Positions 29,164 through 37,848 of a stretch of 64,000 bases of DNA are shown in pieces (within the stretch, counting starts at the first letter, position 1; every line of letters starts with the position of its first letter). A program made the position numbers and the translations under genes. The notes beneath the pieces were generated by a model. It made no database searches and was not told where the DNA came from. It saw nothing but the letters and a program-made list of their open reading frames with translations. This DNA comes from Nitrospira sp. CR1.3. Lineage in GTDB: Bacteria; Nitrospirota; Nitrospiria; Nitrospirales; Nitrospiraceae. The DNA lies in NCBI GenBank assembly GCA_014055525.1, contig WIAH01000015.1, forward strand, positions 1-64,000. The letters run 5' to 3'.

Positions 29164-30429
29164 TCACAATTCCGTGCCGACGACCTGTTCCAGCTCAGCC
29201 ACGCGGGATTCCCGATCGACAAGCGCCCGCCAGTACGCTAGTTGAAACTCCCGCAGGGCCCGGTCTGCATCGATGAGGTCCAGAAAGGAGGTCCTTCCGG
29301 TGCGATACCCGGCCCGCGCGGCTTCCACGCCCTGCTCGGCCTGCGGCAGCACAGTGGTCCGGTACAGCACTGCCACTTCCCAACTAGCCCGGACTTTTGC
29401 CAGCAGATCCCGGATCTGGAAGCGGGTCAGGTTTTCTACTGTGTGGAGGTCTGCGCGTGCCGCGGCGACCGCTGCTGACGCCTCCTGCACCGCCGCGTCG
29501 TACTTCGGCTTGGTCCAGAACGCGAACGGCACGTTAACGGACACCACGGCGCCGAACCCGTCGTTCGCATTAAAGTTCTGAAAGCGCTGGAACGCCAGAT
29601 GGAGATCTGGGTAGTACTGGCGCTGAGCGAGGGCGCGGGCACCTTCGTTCCGCTGGACGGCCAACTCGCCGGCTTTGAGCTCGGGCCTGGCAGTGACGGC
29701 TGTCTGATACAGTTCTTCCAGCTCCTTGTCGAACCGCTGGTCGCGCGGCTCCTGTGGAGGCCCCAACGGAAACCGCGGATCCCGATCCACCAACGTGTTC
29801 ACTTTGGCCTGGGCCGTATCTCGCTGCTGTTCCAGAACGGGTAAACGCTGGTACAAGGTGGACAGCTCCACCTGGGCTTTCAATACATCGACCTGGCTGC
29901 CCTTCCCGGTCCGGAACTTCGCAACGGCGATCTCCAGAAACTGTTTCAACAGGTCGATCTGCTCATGGTGGATTTGGATCGCCTTATGTGCGAGGAACAG
30001 GTCGTAGTAGGCCTGCTTGACGCGGCCGATCAGGTCCCTTTCCTTGGCACGCAACGCCTGCTCTGTCATGTGAGCCGACCGATTGGCAACCTCTTCCTTC
30101 AGAGCGAGTTTTCCGGGAAAAGGGAACTTTTGCGACAGTCCAATGATGGTGTTCTCCGCCCGACCGAGGTTGAAGGATTCGGGGGCATTCCACCATTGAA
30201 CTGACAGGGTGGGATCCTCCAGCGAGCGCGCCTGCGGCACTCGTTTCGAGGCGGCCTCCCATTGCTGCCGTGCCGCCTGGATCTCTGGATTTCGTGCCAG
30301 TGCCTCTGTAATCAGCCCCGATAGATTCAGTGTCTTCAGCGCGAGCTGATCTTCAGCAAAGGTCACACTCGCGAAGACCACGCTCGCAGTCATGGTTGTC
30401 ACGCACAACAGCCGCGCTGTCCATTTCAT
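29164..30429 (-). CDS. cusC: CusC/TolC-type outer-membrane factor (operon 2)
   Basis: A 421-residue outer-membrane efflux channel with a signal peptide (TARLLCVTTMTASVVFA) and two OEP repeats; it shares SQKFPFPGKLALKEEVA with the operon 1 OMF. The double ATG at 30432/30429 follows GGAGGAG; the second has better spacing. The next gene, cusB, starts 15 bases after its stop codon. With MFP and RND it forms a tripartite Cu+/Ag+ exporter. Confidence 0.91.
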   Translation of the reverse strand: MKWTARLLCVTTMTASVVFASVTFAEDQLALKTLNLSGLITEALARNPEIQAARQQWEAASKRVPQARSLEDPTLSVQWWNAPESFNLGRAENTIIGLSQKFPFPGKLALKEEVANRSAHMTEQALRAKERDLIGRVKQAYYDLFLAHKAIQIHHEQIDLLKQFLEIAVAKFRTGKGSQVDVLKAQVELSTLYQRLPVLEQQRDTAQAKVNTLVDRDPRFPLGPPQEPRDQRFDKELEELYQTAVTARPELKAGELAVQRNEGARALAQRQYYPDLHLAFQRFQNFNANDGFGAVVSVNVPFAFWTKPKYDAAVQEASAAVAAARADLHTVENLTRFQIRDLLAKVRASWEVAVLYRTTVLPQAEQGVEAARAGYRTGRTSFLDLIDADRALREFQLAYWRALVDRESRVAELEQVVGTEL

Positions 30430-30560
30430 CATGGTCTCCTCCACGGGATTCCTCCCTCCCGCCCGCACACCCTAAATTGGGCGCGCAGCCGGCCGCTTCC
30501 AACGACTGCCAAGCGACGGGAGCTATGAGAAGAAGGCTCTGAAAGAGAAACGTGAAGGGA

Positions 30561-30920
30561 TCAGATGCGAAGGACCGTAGTTCTGATCAAGGCGTCCTGT
30601 GGAGGTCTTTGTGCGGGGTATCCCTGGATGCTGGGTGTCCGGAGAGAAAAGCTGATCAGCGAGGTCAGCGGGGCGGCCTCGGCCGGACTCACCACCTGCA
30701 CATCAACAGAGAGATGGAAGTCTGAAGCAGCATGGAGGCCCAGCGTGGTGAAGGTATCGCAGAACTGGCGGACTGGCTGGTCCTGTGGGTCTGCGCAGCC
30801 GCCACCCATCGCCGCTTGCGGAACACCAAACAGAGGCAGCAGGCAGGCGTAGGCGTTGAAGCTGAAAAGCAGGAACAGCAGAACCAACGCCCCTGCGATG
30901 ACGATAGACACGCGCCGCAT
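30561..30920 (-). CDS. Exported head protein of Cus-like operon 2
   Basis: A 119-residue protein with a signal peptide (IAGALVLLFLLFSFNAYA), a Cys-containing stretch (CLLPLFG...GGGCADP...FCDTF) and a C-terminus LIRTTVLRI that resembles the head protein of operon 1. It is the first gene downstream of a good sigma-70-like promoter and a tandem repeat. It may bind metal in the periplasm, but I do not recognise a named family. Confidence 0.7.
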   Translation of the reverse strand: MRRVSIVIAGALVLLFLLFSFNAYACLLPLFGVPQAAMGGGCADPQDQPVRQFCDTFTTLGLHAASDFHLSVDVQVVSPAEAAPLTSLISFSLRTPSIQGYPAQRPPQDALIRTTVLRI

Positions 30921-30945
30921 ACGTTACTCCTGCAAATCTTCAGTT

Positions 30946-30974
30946 ACGATACGCCCTGATGTGACCGGTGTCAA
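30946..30974 (-). promoter_or_regulatory. Sigma-70-like promoter of Cus-like operon 2
   Basis: On the minus strand TTGACA (30969-30974), a 17-base spacer, and TATCGT (30946-30951). It is just upstream of the operon 2 head gene and just downstream of the terminator that ends the MerR transcript, so operon 2 has its own start. Confidence 0.6.
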
Positions 30975-30975
30975 T

Positions 30976-31001
30976 CTGGAGCAGAAAGCTGGAGCAGAAA
31001 G
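30976..31001 (+). repeat. Perfect tandem 13-base direct repeat upstream of the operon 2 promoter
   Basis: CTGGAGCAGAAAG occurs twice without a gap (30976-30988 and 30989-31001). It abuts the -35 box (30969-30974) on the upstream side, the usual place for an activator site such as that of a CusR-type response regulator. The regulator is not in the window. Confidence 0.7.
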
Positions 31002-31012
31002 CCTGGTAAAAT

Positions 31013-31043
31013 GGCCGGCTGGTTTCATGGAGACCAGCCGGCC
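31013..31043 (-). terminator. Strong intrinsic terminator after the MerR transcript
   Basis: GGCCGGCTGGT and ACCAGCCGGCC form an 11-base-pair perfect stem around a 9-base loop, followed on the minus strand by ATTTTACC. It closes the transcript of merR and the two small ORFs and separates it from the Cus-like operon 2. Confidence 0.85.
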
Positions 31044-31054
31044 AGTGTCCGTCC

Positions 31055-31141
31055 CTATCCGAGGAGTCCCTGCACCCATTGCCGGACTTTGGATGCCGTC
31101 TCGTAAGGGCAGAAGCCAAGAATCTCGACCCACTGGCACAT
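31055..31141 (-). CDS. 28-residue peptide ORF between merR and its terminator
   Basis: An ATG preceded by GAAGGAGGTGA opens a 28-codon frame (MCQWVEILGFCPYE...VRQWVQGLLG) that ends just before the 11-bp-stem terminator. It has two Cys residues and an amphipathic C-terminal half. No family is recognised. The strong ribosome-binding site and its position in the MerR transcript suggest that it is translated, but no homology supports it. Confidence 0.45.
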   Translation of the reverse strand: MCQWVEILGFCPYETASKVRQWVQGLLG

Positions 31142-31195
31142 CGGATTCACCTCCTTCCACCAAGAAAGCACTGCCGACATTTCGGAACCTGCCTT

Positions 31196-31312
31196 TCAAG
31201 GACAGAATGGGCAGGATGGACAGCCAGAGCTCGCGATGCTACTCGTTGTCGGCCAGACTCTCGTCAGCAGAGCGACCAGTGTTCCTGGTAACACGGTGAA
31301 GAGGTATTGCAT
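31196..31312 (-). CDS. 38-residue membrane-type peptide with a CPSCPFCP tail
   Basis: An ATG with AAGGAGGTG upstream opens a 38-codon frame that overlaps the last 74 bases of merR in another frame. The peptide has a hydrophobic N-terminal half (YLFTVLPGTLVALLTRVW) and a cysteine tail GCPSCPFCP that could bind Zn2+, Cd2+, Pb2+ or Hg2+. It is a candidate small metal-binding membrane peptide under MerR control. Its existence rests on the ribosome-binding site and the metal motif only. Confidence 0.5.
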   Translation of the reverse strand: MQYLFTVLPGTLVALLTRVWPTTSSIASSGCPSCPFCP

Positions 31313-31766
31313 AAGCTTCACCTCCTTTCTTGGGCAAAATGAGCGGGATGGCTTCGATCAGACAGCACACTTCCGAATCGCTCAGCGGTGGACAGGAGCG
31401 CCTCTTGTTCTTGTTCCATTCTTTCTGATAGGCCCTCAGCCGGTTTTGCAATTGTGAGAGCAGCCTGATCTGGCGCTCGAGGAGCTGAATCTTTTTTTCG
31501 GTCCAGTGCAGCACATCGGGGCAGGCCGTGCCTCGTTTCTTGGCAGTGTCAAAAAGCGTGTGGATTTCGACGAGCGTGAAGCCGAGGCTCTTCGCCTTTT
31601 GGATGAAGCCGATACGTTGCACGACATCATGGTGGAAGAGGCGATAGCCGTGATAATTGCGAGTGGCCTTCGGGAGAAGCCCCACGTCCTCCCAGTAGCG
31701 CAGAGTCTTTGACGAGACTCCTGTGCGCTTGGCCACCTGCCGGATTGTGAGCGGGTCAGGATCCAT
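31239..31766 (-). CDS. MerR-family metal-responsive regulator
   Basis: A 175-residue MerR-family protein: winged HTH (LTIRQVAKRTGVSSKTLRYWEDVGLL), a dimerisation helix, and metal cysteines in TACPDVL (the MerR C82 position) and SCPPLSDSEVCCLIEA (C-x8-C). The C-x8-C spacing matches the Hg2+/Pb2+/Cd2+/Zn2+ branch rather than the shorter CueR copper loop. A perfect palindrome with a 20-base promoter spacer lies upstream, so it probably regulates its own transcript. The P1B-4-like ATPase and czc-like operon are just upstream on the same strand. Confidence 0.88.
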   Translation of the reverse strand: MDPDPLTIRQVAKRTGVSSKTLRYWEDVGLLPKATRNYHGYRLFHHDVVQRIGFIQKAKSLGFTLVEIHTLFDTAKKRGTACPDVLHWTEKKIQLLERQIRLLSQLQNRLRAYQKEWNKNKRRSCPPLSDSEVCCLIEAIPLILPKKGGEAYAIPLHRVTRNTGRSADESLADNE

Positions 31767-31787
31767 GGCCCCCTCCTCTCTGCGGTC

Positions 31788-31819
31788 ATCCTAAACCTTC
31801 CTCCAACTGGAAGGTGCAA
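31788..31819 (-). promoter_or_regulatory. MerR-type operator/promoter of merR
   Basis: On the minus strand -35 TTGCAC (31814-31819) and -10 TAGGAT (31788-31793) are separated by 20 bases, the long spacer that MerR activators untwist. Within it is a perfect inverted repeat: ACCTTCC (31795-31801) and GGAAGGT (31809-31815), separated by 7 bases. It drives merR and the small ORFs downstream. Confidence 0.82.
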
Positions 31820-31978
31820 GGGGCCACGGTGATTATTCATAAGGAGCCAGTCAAGGCGAACAGGAAATTGGTCCAGACATGCCCCCCAAAGAGGAGCGAT
31901 CGCGTCCTTATTGCCATCGGACAGGTTCAGGTTGACGTGGGACGTGTGAGCTTGGTGAGAGGTTCAGTCAGGGTCGTT

Positions 31979-33895
31979 TCACGACCGGGCGACTCGGAGA
32001 CCATTCGCGACGGCGATCAGCTCGCTGACTTCATGGACGAGGACGGCCAAGGCCACGCTCAGGACGCCGCCCACGGCCAGGGGAATGAGAATGGCCAGTA
32101 GCAGAAGGGAGAAGACGATATTCTGCACGCTGATCTGCTTCGCTCTCCGCGCAAGCCGGAGCACCTCGGGCACCTTCGCCAGATCATCGGCCATCAGCGC
32201 CACATCCGCTGCCTCGATGGCCGCATCGCTTCCCGCCGCCCCCATCGCCACTCCGCAGGTTGCAGCTGCCAAAGCAGGCGCATCATTGATCCCATCGCCG
32301 ACCATCAGGACCGGTCCGTGGCGACGTTCTAACTTCTTCACGGCCTCGACCTTGTCTTCCGGCTTGAGGTCCGCCAGGCTGTCATCGAGGCTGAGCTCCT
32401 CGGCGACGGTCCGTGCCGTGCTTGCGTTATCCCCCGTCAGCATGACCGCGCGCAGTCCCAAGCGGCGGAGCTCGAGGATGATGTCTTTCACTCCTTCACG
32501 GATGGGATCCTGTAAGGTGAGCATGCCGCGCAGGTCTTGGTTCGTTCCCACCAGGACGACGGTTTTCCCCTGGGCCTGCTGAGTCTGCACCTCTACGCGA
32601 ACGGCGTCCAGCGCGACCCCAAGATCTTCGAACAGCGCCGGACTGCCAACATACCATCTCACACCATCAGACACCGCGGTCGCCCCCACGCCAGTCAGGA
32701 CCTGAAAGTCCTGCATCGGCCTCAGAGCAACACCCTTAGCTCGAGCCTTCTCGAGGATGGCCCGCGCCAGCGGATGTTCAGACCCATACTCGATGCCGGC
32801 AGCCACCGCGAGCAACTCAGCAGGTGAGCCATTGAGCGCGATGATGTCCGTGACAACCGGCTTTCCGGAAGTGAGGGTCCCGGTTTTGTCGAAGGCGGCA
32901 ATACGGATTCCCCCGAGACGCTCCAGATGCACGCCGCCTTTGATCAGGATGCCGTGCTTGCCCGCCCAGCCGATCGCAGCCGCGGTCGCCACCGGAGTGG
33001 ACATCACGAGCGCGCATGGCGCGGCCGCGACCAGGAGCACCACCGCTCGCTCGGCCCAATCCTCCAGTGGCAAGCCGAGAAGCCACGGCACCACAAGGAA
33101 TCCGACCGAGGCCAGCAGCACGGTGGGGCTGTAACGGCGACCGAAGCGCTCGATCCACTGCTGAGCTTGCCCCTTGCGCTCCTGCGCCGCTTCCACCAGA
33201 TGAATAATCTTGGCCAGCGTATTGTCCTGAAACGAAGCGGTCGCCTCGATCTCCAGGAGCCCTTGCCGGTTGAGGGTTCCTGCAAAGACTTTCATGCCGG
33301 GGACCTTATCGACCGGAATGGATTCACCGGTGACTGCCGCTTCGTCCAAGCTGGAGCTTCCGATCCGAATCACCCCGTCGGTCGGAATGGTCTCGCCAGG
33401 CCGGGCGAGGAACCGGTCTCCCACCCGCAGTTCTTCTGCGGGAATCGTGACTTCCTGGCCGTTGCGGAGGATATGAGCCTCTTTGGGCGCCAGGTCCAGG
33501 AGCGCACGGATGGCTGAGCGCGTACGCGCATAGGTATATTCCTCCAAACCCTCGGCGGACCCGTAGAGAAACACCAGGAAGGCGGCTTCATCCCACAGCC
33601 CCAGGATGCCGGACCCGACGGTGGCCGCCAGCATGAGGAAGTCGATCCCGAAGACCCGCTCGTGGATCAGCGCCTCCAGGGCTTCCCAGCCCCAGTGGTA
33701 GCCGCCCAGCGGAATGGCCACAAAATAGAACAGCGCCTCGGTCCGCTCAGAGATCACACCCAGATGAGCCAGCGCAAATCCCACGCCCGCCAGCACGCCG
33801 GCTATCAGCGCATTGCGCAGAACCGGGTATTGCCACCATGGGCCGGCAAAACCTCTGTCGTGGTCACTGTCCATCGCCTTCTTCCCGGTGTTCAT
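31979..33895 (-). CDS. P1B-type heavy-metal ATPase, P1B-4-like with an APC motif
   Basis: A 638-residue metal exporter without an N-terminal HMA domain. TGES, DKTGTLT, SEHPLA and GDGINDAPAL are intact. The TM6 motif is APC (AAAPCALVMSTP) instead of CPC or SPC, and the last helix has VLVHEVSELIAVANGL, similar to the HEG(G/S) element of P1B-4 (CoaT/CtpD/PfeT) pumps. Co2+, Fe2+, Zn2+ or Cd2+ are all possible. It lies between the SHOCT protein and merR on the same strand. Starts at 33895 or 33871 (MDSDHD) are both possible. Confidence 0.88.
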   Translation of the reverse strand: MNTGKKAMDSDHDRGFAGPWWQYPVLRNALIAGVLAGVGFALAHLGVISERTEALFYFVAIPLGGYHWGWEALEALIHERVFGIDFLMLAATVGSGILGLWDEAAFLVFLYGSAEGLEEYTYARTRSAIRALLDLAPKEAHILRNGQEVTIPAEELRVGDRFLARPGETIPTDGVIRIGSSSLDEAAVTGESIPVDKVPGMKVFAGTLNRQGLLEIEATASFQDNTLAKIIHLVEAAQERKGQAQQWIERFGRRYSPTVLLASVGFLVVPWLLGLPLEDWAERAVVLLVAAAPCALVMSTPVATAAAIGWAGKHGILIKGGVHLERLGGIRIAAFDKTGTLTSGKPVVTDIIALNGSPAELLAVAAGIEYGSEHPLARAILEKARAKGVALRPMQDFQVLTGVGATAVSDGVRWYVGSPALFEDLGVALDAVRVEVQTQQAQGKTVVLVGTNQDLRGMLTLQDPIREGVKDIILELRRLGLRAVMLTGDNASTARTVAEELSLDDSLADLKPEDKVEAVKKLERRHGPVLMVGDGINDAPALAAATCGVAMGAAGSDAAIEAADVALMADDLAKVPEVLRLARRAKQISVQNIVFSLLLLAILIPLAVGGVLSVALAVLVHEVSELIAVANGLRVARS

Positions 33896-33964
33896 TAGTC
33901 CTTACCCACTACTATGATTGTGTCGGTGATGGCGGAGAACTTCGCTCCCTGCCCTTCCGGTTCC

Positions 33965-34198
33965 TTAGAGAAGATGCTTCCGCTTTTCTTCGAATTCCTC
34001 TTTGCTGATCTCCCCACGGGCGTAACGTTTCCTCAGGATCTCCAAGGCCGATTCCGGCTCTCCAGATGCCGATCCCCTTCTTTCCTGCCGCAGCAGCGAC
34101 TTGATCCACAGGACAAGCGCAACGATCAGCAATGTCCAAAAGACGATCATGAAGACAGACCCCATCCAGCCCCCAAGCCCCATCATTGGTTCGTGCAT
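33965..34198 (-). CDS. SHOCT-domain membrane protein
   Basis: A 77-residue protein with an N-terminal Met/Gly stretch, one TM helix (about residues 13-35) and a C-terminal SHOCT motif (ESALEILRKRYARGEISKEEFEEKRKHL). SHOCT proteins of this type are common in metal-resistance islands beside RND and P-type pumps; the role is unknown. It lies between the czc-like operon and the P1B-4-like ATPase. Confidence 0.85.
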   Translation of the reverse strand: MHEPMMGLGGWMGSVFMIVFWTLLIVALVLWIKSLLRQERRGSASGEPESALEILRKRYARGEISKEEFEEKRKHLL

Positions 34199-34306
34199 GG
34201 CTCTCTCCTTCCGCTTCCCGATAGCTCTTCATCGCCGCCTGTCTCCACAAGGTTTCCCCTGGAGCTAGCGCCCGGCTACTTCATCGAGGGACGGCGACGC
34301 CCCAGC

Positions 34307-34717
34307 TCACGGTTCACAGCGCTCAAAGATCTCTTCGCAATCTTCATGCGTGGCCGTTGATTCCGGCGTCATGTGATACTGCACCTGGGTGATCCGATCG
34401 TTCTCCACCGTCACGATGGCCGTACAGGCATGCCGCACGCCTTCCGGGCGGCCGCTCTTGCTTCCAGGAAAGGACCGTTCGAGCAATCCTCCCTCCTTGG
34501 AGTAGCTCAAGACTCGCAGGCCATCCTGTGATAAGACCGTCCGCGGTGCCCCTGCGCAGGTCAGAACCTCCGCCTCAGATTTGCCGAGGAGCGTTTGCTT
34601 AGCTGTGACGTGGCGAGAGGAAGGCGTTTCGACGCAGCCGCTGATCGCGGCGGGAGAGAGAATCGCCAGCATCACGATCAAGAGCCACCAACGATCGTCA
34701 CGACAAGTGCGCTTCAT
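34307..34717 (-). CDS. BamE/SmpA-like exported lipoprotein
   Basis: A 136-residue protein with a signal peptide and lipobox (LSPAAISGCVET), followed by a small domain resembling SmpA/OmlA proteins (LLGKSEAEVLTCAGAPRTVLSQDGLRVLSYSKEG). Its ATG overlaps the CzcA-like stop codon by four bases, so it is a fixed member of that operon. Three further cysteines lie in the C-terminal half. A role in assembling or protecting the tripartite pump is inferred from linkage. Confidence 0.72.
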   Translation of the reverse strand: MKRTCRDDRWWLLIVMLAILSPAAISGCVETPSSRHVTAKQTLLGKSEAEVLTCAGAPRTVLSQDGLRVLSYSKEGGLLERSFPGSKSGRPEGVRHACTAIVTVENDRITQVQYHMTPESTATHEDCEEIFERCEP

Positions 34718-37700
34718 GTTGCCACCTCTCTGTCAGGAGCCGGGGTAAGTACGGCTGCCTCCGAGGCGCGCCGTCGTGCGATTCGTTGTTCAACCCAGCG
34801 ATAGAGCACGGGAAGCACAACCAAGGTAAGGGCCGTGGATGAGAACAACCCCCCGACCACAACCGTGGCGAGCGGCCGTTGTACCTCAGAGCCCGGGCCG
34901 GTCGCCAGTAGCAGCGGCATGAGCGCCATCATCGCCACGATCGCGGTCATCAGAACCGGCCGCAACCGGAGGACCATCCCGGTCAGCACCGCCTCGTCCA
35001 CTGCCATGCCCTGTTCCCTCAGTTGGTTGATGTAGGCGATCTTCACCACTCCGTTGAGCACCGCCACCCCGAACAAGGCAATAAAGCCGACAGAGGCCGG
35101 AACCGAGAGATACAGCCCGCCGACCCAGAGCGCCAGGAGACCGCCGACCATCGCAAACGGGATCGCGAGGAGAATGAGCGCCGCCTGCCGCAGGTTGCCG
35201 AACGTGACATAGAGCAACAGAAAGATCAGTCCAATGACCAGAGGTACGACCACAGCCAGGCGTGCCATCGCCTGTTGTTGGTTTTCGAATTGGCCGCCCC
35301 AGGTGACATAATAGCCCGGCGGCAGTTGCACCGTGCGCGCGACTTCGGTTTGGGCTTCTTCCACCGCCCCGACGAGATCGCGTCCGACCACGTTGGCCTC
35401 GATCACAATCCGGCGGCTCGCATGCTCGCGGCTGATCTGCGCCGGGCCCTCCACGATTCGAATGTCAGCCAACTCCCGGAGTGGAATCCGGGTGCCATCC
35501 GGTGCCGTGACCCAGAGCGCCGCGATCGTCTCCACATCGGCTCGCCGCTCATCCGGAAATCGGACCACGATCGGAAAGCGCCACTGCCCTTCAAAGACCT
35601 CTCCCGCAGCGATCCCACCGCCGACGGCTTCAATCACTTCGGTGACCTCGGCCACATTGATCCCATGACGGGCGATCTTGGCGCGGTCAATGTCGATCTT
35701 GAGATAGTACAGACCAGACACTTGCTCGACCCGGAGATCCGACAGGCCGCGCACCTGCCGCAGGACGCGGGCGATCTGATCCGCCTTGGTCCGCAACGTG
35801 TCGAGGTCATCGCCGAACAGTTTGACGGCCACCTGGGAACGGACGCCCGACACAAGTTCATCGACACGCATGGCGATGGGTTGGGATAAGCCAAAGGCGA
35901 TGCCAGGCACCTGCGCCAGCCGCCGACGAATCTCTTCCTCGATGTCGGCTTTCGACGGCGCCTGCCAGTCGGACTCCGGTTTGAGCAAGACGTACATGTC
36001 GCTGAGTTCCATTCCCATCGGATCCGTCCCGAGTTCGTTGGCGCCGGTGCGCGAGACCACCGAGCGCACGTCGGCAATGTCCAACAAGAGCCGTTCGACG
36101 TCTCCCGCAATCTTCAGCGATTCGCTGAGACTGATGCTGGGCAGCCGCATCAGATTCACAACAATTGTGCCTTCGTCCATGATCGGGACGAATTCCCGAC
36201 CGACGAACGGCACCAGGGTCACCCCGCCGACGAGGATACTCACAGCGACGAGGACCACGAGAGGAGTCCTGCGCATGGCGCCTTCCAACATGTGCCGATA
36301 GAGCCGTCGGCCCTTCTCCAACAGACGTCCACCCTCCTTCGTCACACGCGGCTTCATGAGCACCGCCGCCAGCACCGGAACCACTGTCATCGAGAGGATC
36401 AAGGAACTGAGGAGGGCGATGACCACGGTCAGGGCCAGCGGAATGAACATCTTGCCCTCCATGCCGTGGAGCGTCAGGAGGGGAACAAAGGTCAAGGCGA
36501 TGATCAATTCCCCGAAGAGGCTCGGCCGCCGCACTTCCAGGACCGCGCGCAAGACGACGGGCAGACGGTCGGCGAGTACGAGGGCCCGGCCCGTGGTCTG
36601 CTCGCTCAGATGGCGCTCGACATTCTCGACCTGTACGATGGCGGCATCGACGATCATCCCCAGCGAGATGGCCAGGCCGCCCAGCGACATCAGATTGGCC
36701 GATAGGCCGACCTGTTGCATGATCAAGAAGGTCGCCAGAGTGGCGAGCGGCAAGGTCAGAGCCACCACGAGCGCGCCGCGGAGATTTCGGAGAAACAGGT
36801 ACAGGACGAGCATCACGACCGCGGCCCCCTCGAGCAAGGCTCGCTCGACGGTATCCAGGGCGCGCGCCACTAATTCGATGCGATCGTAAAAGGGCTTGAT
36901 GGTCACGCCGGCTGGCAAGACCTGGTTGATGAGTGACACCTTGTCTTTCACGCCCGAGACAATCGCTCGACTATTGCCGCCGCGCAGCATGACCGCAATG
37001 CCTTCGAGCACCTCACCCTTTCCGTCGCGCGTGACGCCCCCCAACCGGATGGCGTTCCCTTGGCGCACGTGGGCGACGTCCCGGAGATAAATGGGTGTGC
37101 CCTTGTGCGCCGCCACGACAATCTGTTCCAGGTCGGCTGCCGAGCGGGCGAGTCCGACGCCATAGACGACCAGCTTGTCTCCGCCCTGCTCAATGTAACT
37201 GCCGCCCGCATTCTGGTTGTTTCCGGCAACGGCCGCATGCACTTGGCGCAGAGTGAGTCCCAAGCTCGTCAGACGATTGGGATCGACCAGCACTTCATAT
37301 TGTTTGGCCAAGCCACCTAACGTATCGACGTCCGCCAATCCAGGGACGGCACGCAGCATCGGTCGAATCACCCAATCTTGTAGCGTTCTCAACTCCATGA
37401 GGCTTTGCGGGCCTTCGACGAGATACATGAAGACTTCGCTCAGGCCCGTACTGACTGGTCCCAGCACCGGCTCGGCGTTTTGTGGCAGCCGGGATCGCGC
37501 CTGGAGCAGCCGTTCCAAGACGAGTTGTCTGGCGAAATAAATATCCATCCGGTCTTCAAACACCACGGTAATGACCGAGAGGCCGAACCGCGACACCGAC
37601 CGAAGTTCCGTTTTGCCAGGCAGATTGGTCAACTCGATTTCGAGGGGAAAGGTCACCAGGCGTTCGATTTCTGATGGAGCGAGTGCGGGCGCCCTGGTGA

Positions 37701-37848
37701 TCACTTGGACCTGGACAGGCGTGACGTCGGGAAAGGCATCAATGGGTAGGTGGCGGAACGCCGCCACGCCGCTCACGATGAGGCCGAGCACCATCAGCAG
37801 CACAATGAGCCGTTGCTCCAAGGCCGCGTGGATCAACCGCTCGATCAT
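34714..37848 (-). CDS. czcA: CzcA/CnrA-type RND heavy-metal efflux pump
   Basis: A 1044-residue HME-RND pump of a different branch from the two CusA-like pumps. It starts MIERLIHAALEQRLIV...LPIDAFPDVTPVQVQV, has GMIVDAAIVQVENVERHL in TM4, and lacks the CusA methionine triad (MDEGTIVVNLMRLPS in the corresponding loop), which favours divalent ions such as Co2+, Ni2+, Zn2+ or Cd2+. Both ends overlap neighbours by ATGA: the adaptor upstream and the lipoprotein downstream. The exact metal cannot be decided from sequence. Confidence 0.92.
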   Translation of the reverse strand: MIERLIHAALEQRLIVLLMVLGLIVSGVAAFRHLPIDAFPDVTPVQVQVITRAPALAPSEIERLVTFPLEIELTNLPGKTELRSVSRFGLSVITVVFEDRMDIYFARQLVLERLLQARSRLPQNAEPVLGPVSTGLSEVFMYLVEGPQSLMELRTLQDWVIRPMLRAVPGLADVDTLGGLAKQYEVLVDPNRLTSLGLTLRQVHAAVAGNNQNAGGSYIEQGGDKLVVYGVGLARSAADLEQIVVAAHKGTPIYLRDVAHVRQGNAIRLGGVTRDGKGEVLEGIAVMLRGGNSRAIVSGVKDKVSLINQVLPAGVTIKPFYDRIELVARALDTVERALLEGAAVVMLVLYLFLRNLRGALVVALTLPLATLATFLIMQQVGLSANLMSLGGLAISLGMIVDAAIVQVENVERHLSEQTTGRALVLADRLPVVLRAVLEVRRPSLFGELIIALTFVPLLTLHGMEGKMFIPLALTVVIALLSSLILSMTVVPVLAAVLMKPRVTKEGGRLLEKGRRLYRHMLEGAMRRTPLVVLVAVSILVGGVTLVPFVGREFVPIMDEGTIVVNLMRLPSISLSESLKIAGDVERLLLDIADVRSVVSRTGANELGTDPMGMELSDMYVLLKPESDWQAPSKADIEEEIRRRLAQVPGIAFGLSQPIAMRVDELVSGVRSQVAVKLFGDDLDTLRTKADQIARVLRQVRGLSDLRVEQVSGLYYLKIDIDRAKIARHGINVAEVTEVIEAVGGGIAAGEVFEGQWRFPIVVRFPDERRADVETIAALWVTAPDGTRIPLRELADIRIVEGPAQISREHASRRIVIEANVVGRDLVGAVEEAQTEVARTVQLPPGYYVTWGGQFENQQQAMARLAVVVPLVIGLIFLLLYVTFGNLRQAALILLAIPFAMVGGLLALWVGGLYLSVPASVGFIALFGVAVLNGVVKIAYINQLREQGMAVDEAVLTGMVLRLRPVLMTAIVAMMALMPLLLATGPGSEVQRPLATVVVGGLFSSTALTLVVLPVLYRWVEQRIARRRASEAAVLTPAPDREVAT

